Source of the DNA: Latrodectus hesperus
Lineage: Eukaryota > Arthropoda > Arachnida > Araneae > Theridiidae
NCBI GenBank assembly: GCA_037975125.1
Contig: CM075856.1
Coordinates: forward strand, 2,640,434-2,704,433
Direction of reading: 5' to 3'
Length of the DNA: 64,000 nucleotides
Shown here: positions 52,120 through 64,000 of the stretch, in pieces
Position numbering within the stretch: the first letter of the stretch is position 1
How the letters are laid out: every line of letters starts with the position of its first letter
Made by a program: the position numbers and the translations under genes
The notes under the pieces: model-generated
Told to the model about the DNA's origin: nothing
The model's database searches: none
What the model saw: the letters and a program-made list of their open reading frames with translations, nothing else

Positions 52120-53580
52120 TTATTCGTTTTTCTCTTCATTTTCTTCCTTACTTGCAGACTTAGTCGTTTCTAGGGGGTCTTCATTGCTCAGTGGATCTGA
52201 GTGGCACTCGATAAGGGCGCTGATGTCTTCTTTTGTCATCCCGACAAATTCTTCATTTAATATGTTGTGAGCCAGCTTCACTGCATTTTCCACCGCGGAA
52301 GTATGAACTACTTCAGGAGTGTAACTTGGCGTGTCGTGGACCATGCTCGGCCATAGTTTCTTCCAGCTAGAATTTATGGTCTCCCTTCATGTCCTTAAAT
52401 GTTTGCTGAATATTAGACAAACATGAGGCCATGTCGTAACTGTGCCAGCATGCTTTCAAGGTGAATTAGCCATTGGCGTCTTCAACTGCCGAAAAGAAGC
52501 CCTCCCTCGTGGAGCGAGTGTAGATTGCCTTAAAGGCACGAATGACACCTGGATCTGTAGACTAAATTAGAGATGTGTTTGGGGACAGGTATTCTATCTA
52601 CACACCGTCATATTGCAGGTCATTGCATGGCCTCTTTCATGGTCATTCAGGTAAAAGACCTTAAAGGGGACACCATTTTCAAATACAGCTTCATCTAGAT
52701 TAATGAAGAAACTAAGGAACCCTTCAAATGTTATTTCTTTCGTTATCGAGACTTTGGATTTATGCATCAGAACACGGGTTACTGAGCCGTATTTTTGCTT
52801 TTTAATGGCCGTGGAGTTTTGGCTTTATAAATAAGGCATTGCTTAAACATAAAACCTGTAGCATTGCCAGCGATAAAGTCACACGGTCTTTGTGAGACTT
52901 GGAGCCTGGCTTCTTCACTTCATCCTTGAAAAGGAATGTACGCGAAGGCATTCTCTTCCAAAAAAGGCGTGTTTCATCCATGATGAAAGCTTGTTCAGGA
53001 AGGTAGCCTCCCTTAGTGATGAGGTAAAAAAACTCTTTCTCTACGTAACAACAAGCAGCATATTTGTCAGCAGAAGAAGCCTCATCCGGCAGAAGCACGT
53101 TACTGAGGTCGTATCATTTTTGAAATTTTTCGAACCAATCTTCGCTGGCTAAAACGCTTCTTCCTCGAAGAGGCAAATCACGTTTGGCTGTGTTATTATT
53201 GACTTTACGTTTATCAGCACCTTCTTCAGCCTCTTCATTGTCGTCCTCGAGCAAGATTTGGTCGTAGAGAGCTTTATTCCTGATCATACTAGGGTCCAAA
53301 CTCACTGTTTTTTTATTGCAATGAGTAATACACAATGCCAGTACAGCTTCTATTTTCAAAATTCTGTTATTACGCGGAATCACCACACTTTTCAATTTTT
53401 TAAGGAAGCTTATTGAAACAGTTTTTTGGATGCTTGCTTCCTCTTTCTTAATTTATTACACTATAGATACATTCACCCCTTAATGACGTGCCACAGATGC
53501 ATAACTTCTGCCCTCTTTGATCATATCTAAAATTTTCCCTGTTTCGAAGACTGTCATCAACTTCTTGCCCTAGGGCGCCT
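52120..53580 (-). pseudogene. Tigger-like transposase pseudogene
   Basis: From the N-terminus: KILDMIKEGRSYASVARH (CENP-B-type helix-turn-helix, near 53470-53560); a region with LASEDWFEKFQK (second DNA-binding domain, 53114-53395); GGYLPEQAFIMDETRLFWKR (first catalytic Asp, near 52980) with PGSKSHKDRVTLSLAM; and the C-terminal ISALIECHSDPLSNEDPLE (52120-52344). Each part lies in a different frame with stops between, so the gene is dead. Tigger transposases belong to the Tc1/mariner superfamily and use TA targets. Confidence 0.85.
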
Positions 53581-53610
53581 AGGAGAAATCTTTTGCAGGG
53601 GCACAGTGCT

Positions 53611-53966
53611 TAAACGGTTTTATAAGGGCTTAATTAATTAAAAATATTATCGCTGAAACAAAATAACACAGCACTAAAATACAGTATGCGAGACAGTCAA
53701 TATCATGGACAAGACTGGCAAGATACTAAAAAAGAAGATGCTGAGGTAAGGCTGCGATGATGCGCAGACAATCATCTCGCAGGGATAAATCCATTCTTAC
53801 TCTCAGTGGTCGATGTCACATCAGAAACCAATCACGCACCTTAATAAGAGCCTGTGGCATGTATTCTGAGTCATCTCATCTTTTTGTTTGATATGCAGGA
53901 ATCATCTTATTTCACGCATCAACATGAGATAACGCTCATTTTGCAATGTAGCTTCCAACGTGGTTG

Positions 53967-53973
<7 letters not shown>
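53611..53973. other. Right flank of Tigger element
   Basis: May still include the element's 5' non-coding end. No inverted copy of the left terminus is seen. Confidence 0.4.
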
Positions 53974-54064
<91 letters not shown>

Positions 54065-54070
54065 TATATA

Positions 54071-54133
<63 letters not shown>

Positions 54134-54139
54134 TATATA

Positions 54140-54210
<71 letters not shown>

Positions 54211-54235
54211 GTATATATATGTATATGTATATATA
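53974..54235. repeat. (TA)n tract with internal 69-bp duplication
   Basis: The interruption TGGTATATATAATTA occurs at 54062 and again 69 bp later at 54131, so part of the tract has duplicated. Confidence 0.95.
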
Positions 54236-56984
<2,749 letters not shown>

Positions 56985-57290
56985 TTTTTTATCCAACGCC
57001 CGACCTTGGTTTTTCAACCATCAGTCTCTGTCGGGCAGCCCAATACAATCTTGAGGTGAATGAAAAGTCATCTTCCGCAGAATTTCTATCTGCGACGTCC
57101 AAAAGTCCAGGGCAAGTGAAAAGGTGGTCACCAGTCATGTCCTCTAGTCCGCAAAAAGGGCAGATTGGAGAGTCCCTCAAACCCAAACGGTGAAGGTGTT
57201 TTTGCAGATAATCATGCCCAGTTTTAAGGCGAAAATTTGCCACTCCCACAGCTCTGTGGAGGTTACACGGAATAGGCTTTGTTATCTTTA
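56985..57290 (-). mobile_element. LINE C-terminal tail fragment
   Basis: On the minus strand an 86-codon frame reads RLKTGHDYLQKHLHRLGL then CPFCGLEDMTGDHLFTCP, the C-x2-C...H-x4-C knuckle found after RNase H in I/R1-like LINEs. It is intact over this short stretch but lacks the rest of the protein. Confidence 0.82.
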
Positions 57291-57367
57291 GTGTGAAATA
57301 TAATTATTTGCTCGCAATTCAAAATACGATTGTGTTGCATTCTAATTATATAACTTACTTTTTGAAA

Positions 57368-57708
57368 AGGTTGGGGTTCGATTCCGAATGCCCCCAAAGA
57401 CCCACCGAGTACATGCGATATACGTGCTCCTTAAATCTGTGGAATCGAAAGTCCTGTGGTCTGTCGTTGAGCAGTTACCATGGATGCAATGGTCTGGAGA
57501 AATTTACTCCCCCTTCAGATCAATGCCAAAATTAAGTGAGTAGATCCTCTGGTGCTGCCATCTATCGGAGGATATGAAGAGCAAAAGTCGCACTTTCACC
57601 TTCATGGTGCTCTGATTAAACGAAAGACGCTCCCAATTGACTTATATTCGCATAGCCAAAGCTTCGCGAGCTTGGCTTGTCCAAGTGTCATTAGCAACAA
57701 CAACAACA
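57368..57708 (+). mobile_element. SINE, head B plus tail 1, truncated at the B box
   Basis: Starts at GGGGTTCGATTCCGAATGCC (B box) and runs through the head B body and tail 1 to (AAC)n. A perfect 11-bp duplication ACTTTTTGAAA (57357-57367; 57709-57719) shows that it inserted already truncated, as target-primed integration would give. Confidence 0.93.
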
Positions 57709-57719
57709 ACTTTTTGAAA

Positions 57720-58027
57720 TACGTTTATTGAAATGCTTGTTGGATTATATAATTTATTTTTTGAAGTACATTTAATGACTATGAGATTTTGGTATTATTC
57801 TTTTTCTAGAATAAATTGGTTGATTTTTAGAATTCCGTGTTAGGTTTGCATTGATTATGGAATGAAAATTCTAATACGATTATTTTACAGTATACCGACG
57901 TTTAATTTACTGTTTATCGAAAATTTGCGTTGTATGTTTTTTTTTTTTTTAGTTTTTTTGGATAATTCATTAAATTGGCTAAGATAAATGTTTTAATATA
58001 AGAAGTGAAATTAATATATAATATAAC

Positions 58028-58030
<3 letters not shown>
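57720..58030. other. AT-rich DNA, no feature seen
   Basis: No gene or recognised repeat. Confidence 0.5.

Positions 58031-58074
<44 letters not shown>
58031..58074. repeat. (TA)n microsatellite
   Basis: Pure TA run. Confidence 0.96.
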
Positions 58075-58081
<7 letters not shown>

Positions 58082-60733
58082 ATTTTTAGATTTTTTACGC
58101 AATTTCCATTTCTCATCTTAAATTGTAAAATAATTCATATTTATATGAAAAAGAAATAACTAAATATTTTATTCAAGCATATATATTTTAAAATTTTTCT
58201 TAGTTATTTAGAAATTTGTGTTTCATTTAAGTCTTTAATCTTATAAAAAACATTCTGATTCCTTTTTATATTAAATTAAATATGTTATTATAAATCAATT
58301 ATACACATGAAGAGTGATACTTAAACTGTATTAACAAAATTTAATGTTATTAATTAAAAATTTTAATTTGAGAAATTTCTTTTAAAGACAATGTCTAAAT
58401 TTGAAAAGTATACAGACATGGCAAAATTTACATATTACGATTTAGCATATACGACCATTCTAAAACTTCTTATTATATTCTAATGAATTTTTAATTTTAT
58501 AATTCATTTATGTTAAATGCACCTTAATTTCAATAACTTTTTCCTTGAATGCATAGTATCAATTAAAAATGAACGAGTAAATATTATGATTAGAGTAATT
58601 TGAGAAAAATTTATTGATTTCAAAATGTGAAGTTTAATTTTTGTAACCCAGAGTATAGATTTGTGATATTATTTTTTAAAAATTATAATCTGACTCTTTT
58701 TTTAAACACGGATGTAGAATATGACTTTAAATATTGAATTGAAAAATCAGAAAACAAACATGCTTGATACAATTTAAGCAACTATTTCTTTTCTAATAAT
58801 TCAAATTTTTAAGTATTTCATACAACCTATTAAAATTTGTAATGTTTACAGTTTTATGTAATTAATGATAAATAACTTCATTAGCAATTTAAAATACATA
58901 AAGAATAATTTTGAAAATTATTTAGTTACATAAGAATTAGATGTAAGTATAATACCCCCAACTGATTTCTCGCCAAATTTAGCATGCTTTGTTTTGATTA
59001 TCGTGTTGCCAATTAAAGTTTTTGTTATTTTTCAGATATTTTTTGCTAACAGATTTGGTTTTCCTCATGTTTTACATCATTTTTACTTATTATATATGGT
59101 TCTTTTTAGTGGAAACAGTAACTGAAGTGTTCATTTTACTTTTAATTCGAACTTTGTCTTGTACGTTTGCTGCTTTGTTTCGTTGTCGCTAATGCCTAAA
59201 TATCGTAAACTGTTCTTTTTTCCATTCCCTTTTTTTATTATTTATATTTAGTTATTATATTTATTTATTGTATATTTTTCTTCTGTGTTTTTGTATAAAT
59301 ATATTTTTCTTTTATATTTTCAACATAGTAAACTGTTCTTTATTTTCCAATTTATTTTTGTGTTTATTTATTATTATCTTTTTCTTATACATTTTTGTTA
59401 ATTTACTATTATATTTTTCTTATATATTTTTCTATAATATCACCTAGCATATTCGACATGTGAACTTCCTTTCATATCAAGTAAATATATCATTGTTATT
59501 TTCTTTTCTTTTTTTACCGGTTATTTTGAAGAGAAGGCAAACCCAAAACCAAATTTTTATTCATTTTCCAGTAATAATTTTTTATAGATTTTTATACTAT
59601 TATGCAATTTAAAATCTTTTGAACTTTGGTGAAATTCCCGCGTTAAAAAACGTACTTTTAACTTGGCGACGAAAAAATCACAATGATCGCCAATGGAGGA
59701 GATATATCCTATTAGTTCCGATAATTAGATATAACCGAAGACAATTAGAAATATATATGGAAATAGTCTTCAAAATTTTACAATGACTTTAAATTATGCT
59801 TTTGAAAATCAAAATATGAATACTTCAGTTGGAGATTATTATGCCACAATTATCTCCTGTTGAAAATATCAACAGTCATTTGCAATTTATTGAGCTATTA
59901 CCTCACTTTTAAGCAAAGAATCTATTTATTAATTTTTAATTTATACCTGAATTTGTTGAATTTATTTTTAAGTAATCAAAATTTATTATATATATTCAAA
60001 ATATTATGTATGGGATAATGTTATAATAACAACCAATTTTAAATGCACAGAAAATGTGTAATGAAATAATTCAATAATTTCTGTACACATAATAAATTCA
60101 GCTCTACATTTTATTCCAGCTGGGTAATATAAATTCAAAGTAACAAAATTCGGTGTGTTATTATCAATTTTATATTATTAATATACTGTTTATAAAACAC
60201 ATATTTACATTATACAATGTTTATTCTATGGGAATTTTAGCAGTTTTATGAATATAAACTAGGATTTTCAGAGCTTCAGGTATGCAGTGATCTAGGCATC
60301 AATAAATAAAGTGTGATTATCGGATAAAATATAATCAAAAATTTGGTTTCCTCCTATTTTTCGCTTTTTGTCCTACCAGCAACCAATTCTTTTGTGTTAT
60401 AAACGATATATTCCGTAAGGATTCACTCAATGTCACGTGTCTTGAAACCACGCAATCAACATCCAGAATTATTCTATCGCAGAAGGGATTTACTCAGAGT
60501 TTATTCTTAATAATTCACTCTCAGCTGTGGCTGTTTTTTCTTCTCTCGCTCACATTAATCATAGTTAAATAATTTATAATTGGATTATCACTATACAAAT
60601 GTTTCAATAAATTTCGTGACTGAAGTTTACAGATCACTATAAAATTAATACTATGTTACATTCAAAATTTGATAGTAATTTTCTAATGACATCTATTACT
60701 ATACTCTTAAACTGAGAAACCTTGTAAGATTTA

Positions 60734-60737
<4 letters not shown>
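58075..60737. other. AT-rich DNA, no gene recognised
   Basis: A local duplication TAGTAAACTGTTCTTT-like occurs at about 59205 and 59326, in a T-rich stretch. Moderately complex patch at 60240-60560 without a coding frame. Confidence 0.5.

Positions 60738-60785
<48 letters not shown>
60738..60785. repeat. (TA)n microsatellite
   Basis: Pure TA run. Confidence 0.96.
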
Positions 60786-60790
<5 letters not shown>

Positions 60791-62355
60791 CTTAAGATAT
60801 TGTATATTTTAATTATAATCACAAAACAGATACTATTATGAAGTAATATATTGCAAAAAGATTATCATTCGCATGTAGCAAAGATAAACAACTCTTCAAA
60901 ATTATTTCGCATATTTTTGCTGTATTACAGATTTGCTCTTGATTGATATTTTCGTTATGATTTCTTTGTGAATTACTCAGACTAATGCTTAATGCATTAG
61001 CAACTCCATTCTAAAATCAAAATATTTTAAAAACACAATTTCATGAATAAACATACCGTATGTTAAAATTAAGATTTGTTTTCTAGAATATAAATTTTGC
61101 CTTAGATTTCTTTTTTAAATTAGAAATGAATCAATAACTTTATTTGAATTTCAAGTAAGGATGGTTTGCTATAATTAATTTAAATATTAAAGGAGAGTAT
61201 TTATATCTTAGCATGAAATGTGTGTGTTATGATAATAAAAATGTATTGATAATGCAAATGTTTATAAAATATTGGACACTTTTCAATGTTTAGTTTTTAG
61301 TTTGTTTAGTTTTTCAGTGTGTTTCATACAGTAAAGAGGAAGTTAAATTTACAGTATTAAAAAGTAAGCAGAGGAAATATTTCATGGCATTTGTCAGTAT
61401 TATACTACATGTCCATGATGATACGGAGACTATAAAAATCGTTGTCAATTTCACGCCAAATAAGAGCAAAGATGTCTGTTATTGAACGCCAGTTATGCCA
61501 GCTATGGTGGTTGTAATTTTCGATTGCAATCATGAATTACAACAACCACAACTGTAATATTTTCTCACCAAATATCTTAAGCAATCACTTTGAAAATTTA
61601 CAATAGAAATATTTTGTTATTATATCTACGGGTCTATGGGATCATGGAATATACCAAAACTAAGTTTTTTATATTGGTTATGTTAAGCAATACAGAAAAG
61701 ATATTCAAATTGGAAAAGGAACTTTTATACAATCCGTAATATTGTTGTAAAAGGCACATAGAAAAGAAACAGGACTCAAGCTTGAAAATAAAATCTGAAA
61801 ACTCTCCCATATTAAGCATTTCATAAGTTGTTCTAGGAAAAAATGCCATAAATTTATTTGTATTTTTACTCTTTTTATATAGGATTACACATTTAAATGT
61901 GTCATATATCTTATAAGCATACTGAATATAAAAATACCAATAATAGTAAAATTATTTCTAAATTATTTTTAAGCTTTCTAATTAATAAATGATGAATAAC
62001 TGAATAACTTTTCTTTCTTAAAATGTTTAAGAGAAAGGGATTATTAAAGTAATTAATTTCTTAATGAAAAATATAATTTATTATCAGAATTAATTTAAAA
62101 AATCAAATAATATATAAAAATATAAGATATTATTTAAATTTTTGAATCAAGCATAAAAATATGGAGAATGTTTTTTGATAAAAAGTATACTCCATCAAAA
62201 TAAAAATAATCAACGGTTAACTTTTTTTGTAAATATTTACATACTTAATTATGATTTTCTTCATATAATTAGTAATTTATAATTTGCTAAAATATACCTC
62301 ATTCATAATTTCTAAAAAATATTATTTTTCAAAATTTAAAGAATTTATTCGATGG

Positions 62356-62360
<5 letters not shown>
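60786..62360. other. AT-rich DNA with one inverted repeat
   Basis: TGGTTGTAATT near 61507 and AATTACAACAACCA near 61536 form an imperfect stem. No gene recognised. Confidence 0.5.

Positions 62361-62438
<78 letters not shown>
62361..62438. repeat. (TA)n microsatellite
   Basis: Pure TA run. Confidence 0.96.
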
Positions 62439-62442
<4 letters not shown>

Positions 62443-63207
62443 TTCATATTTTAAATAAACACTCATTGAAGTTAGTAAAATAGTGAAAATGCTATATCGA
62501 TAATAGTGAAATGAATATCGATTTTTAAAATATTTGATTTTTAGATTGAAATAAAGAATTGAAACAATGAAAAGTAAATAACTGATAATTTTATTAGAAA
62601 CGTTATTTTAATAGCCTTAGTTTTTATTTCTAGAATAAATTATTCAACATGTTTTCCTAGAAAACGTAGAAAATATTCATTAATTAATTAATTATAATTT
62701 TTTTTCCAAAACGAAATGTTGCATACGGATTTATCCCTCTGATGATCTATTTTCGATTTTTTTCCAACTTCTGTAAATACTTGATTCAATAAAATTGAGA
62801 CATTTTCGAGATTGAATCTAATCAACATTTCAACTTAGTTTCAAATTGGGAATTCAACACAATCATTTTGTTTGTATAATTTAAAATAAATATATATAAA
62901 TGAGTAATTTTTTAATAGTTTAAACAAAATGAACCATTGTGTTTTATATCAAATAAAATCTTGACACATAACAAAGAAAGTTACTAAAATTAAGAATCAT
63001 TCTGAATATATGCACTAAATATTTTCAGAAATAATTTCTTTGATTGTAAAATATATTTATATTATTCCCATTTAAATTATTCTAATTGGTGCGATATCAT
63101 TTAAAATGAGTTCGACCTTTACTCCTGATATTTAGAATAAAATACATAATTGTACTGTAACATATATATATATATATAGTATTATTTTGCATATATTTAG
63201 TGTTTTT
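62439..63207. other. AT-rich DNA, no feature seen
   Basis: Contains a short TA run at 63161-63178. No gene. Confidence 0.5.
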
Positions 63208-63597
63208 AAGCCATGGTAGCCTAGTGGTTAGGGTATCGGCCTTCCATCCAGAAGGACGGGGTTTGATTCCCAATGCCGCCAAAGATCCACCGAGTACATG
63301 CGATATACGAGCTCGTTAAACCTGTGGAATCGAAAGTCCTGTGGTCAGTCGTTGAGCAGTTACCATGGGTGCAATGGTCTGGAGAAAATTTCCTCCTCCT
63401 TCAGATCAAAGTCAAAATTGAGGGAGTAGATTATATGGTGGTGCTGCCATCTATCGGAGGGTTTTAAAAAGAGCAAAGACGTACTTTCACCTTCCTGGGG
63501 CTCTGATTAAAATGAAAGACGCTCCCTATTGACTTAAAGTCGCATAGCCAGGCATAGCAAGCTTAGATTGTCCAAGTGTCATAAGTAACAACAACAC
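63208..63597 (+). mobile_element. SINE, head B plus tail 1, full length
   Basis: A box TGGTAGCCTAGTGGTTAGGG, degraded B box GGGTTTGATTCCC, head B body (CACCGAGTACATGCGATATA, GGTGCAATGGTCTGGAG), tail 1 and terminal (AAC)n. Preceded by a short (TA)n run. Confidence 0.9.
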
Positions 63598-64000
63598 TTT
63601 ATGCGTTTAAAATACGTTAATTTCAGCAATGCAGTCAATAATTTGGCAACAACTAAGCTAAACTCAGTGGCATGAAATCTTTTGTAGGCCAAGAGCTACA
63701 GTGCCCATTATTGTTATCATGACTGTTCTTATCAACAAATTGGTAGGATTTATGACACGAATAAAGCATATACTATTAGCAAATCACGAGATATTCTTAT
63801 AGGCTACAATTTTGTGATGATAATATAATGCACACAGATTGTAAGTTTATATTAATATACACAGAATGCAAATATAAAACAGCAAGTATAAATACTCTCA
63901 GTATTTCTTCTTCACCATGATTCAACCCTAGTAATTATATTTTACATGTAGGAAAATATTAAATCCCAACTTTTATTAAAGATTTATATTATTCATCTTA
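63598..64000. other. AT-rich DNA to window end, no feature seen
   Basis: No gene or recognised repeat. Confidence 0.5.

Larger units (their letters stand above)
51505..53610 (-). mobile_element. Tigger/pogo-type transposon, decayed
   Basis: The left end CAGTGATTCCTCGTTTTTCA has the form of Tigger-group termini. On the minus strand, pieces of a CENP-B/Tigger transposase follow in order over about 2 kb. The matching right terminus was not found, so the right border is approximate, and no clear TA is present at the left. Confidence 0.82.

Noticed and set aside
58947..59850. A transposon with inverted ends CCCCCAACTGA / TCAGTTGGAG
   Set aside because: The match is short and imperfect and no target-site duplication is seen.

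Overview
This is a eukaryotic nuclear window. It is strongly AT-rich, has very few long non-repetitive open frames, and is packed with arthropod-type repeats: Tc1/mariner and pogo/Tigger transposons, tRNA-derived SINEs, 3' ends of non-LTR retrotransposons (LINEs), satellite arrays and very long (TA)n tracts. Together these suggest an arthropod, probably a chelicerate such as a spider. That placement is inference from composition and repeat types; no species-diagnostic gene is visible. Layout: 1-2511 is the right edge of a satellite with 192/193-bp units derived from the C-terminal zinc-knuckle region of a LINE protein, followed by a possible remnant of that LINE. At 3340-3722 is the one convincing host-gene feature, a GC-rich promoter/5'UTR and a first coding exon (MGNLCC..., a likely N-myristoylated and palmitoylated N-terminus) with a good Kozak context and a GTAAGT donor. 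Most of the rest is probably intron or intergenic DNA filled with repeats. At 49500-49638 is a phase-compatible candidate terminal exon with a stop codon and a downstream AATAAA. If it splices directly to exon 1, the product would be a 65-residue acylated, charged helical protein; this is a hypothesis. Transposons: five mariner-type elements (11402-12273 DD34D; 13005-14228 DD41D; 43725-44985 and 50191-51417, two copies of one family; 55538-56330, internally deleted) and two pogo/Tigger elements (36851-37524, compact with perfect 24-bp ends; 51505-~53610, decayed autonomous type). Two further short elements with terminal inverted repeats lie at 34700-35252 and 42273-42526. All recognisable transposase genes are broken. 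The mariner and Tigger elements repeatedly abut or split (TA)n tracts. Retroelements: LINE 3' ends lie at 9132-9675, 16955-17275, 23070-23790, 27645-28338, 47280-47560 and 56985-57290. SINEs are modular: at least three tRNA-like heads share one 3' tail, and one of those heads also occurs with a second tail. Several copies have clear target-site duplications, so the combinations are real transposed units. A LINE fragment is nested inside one SINE. Other repeats: a 150-bp satellite of seven units (46179-47228), a three-copy dispersed repeat that looks like a Pol II promoter (8046, 19855, 28365), many palindromes, and a 500-base assembly gap (33501-34000). No rRNA gene, authentic tRNA gene, CRISPR array, intact viral sequence or toxin gene was recognised.
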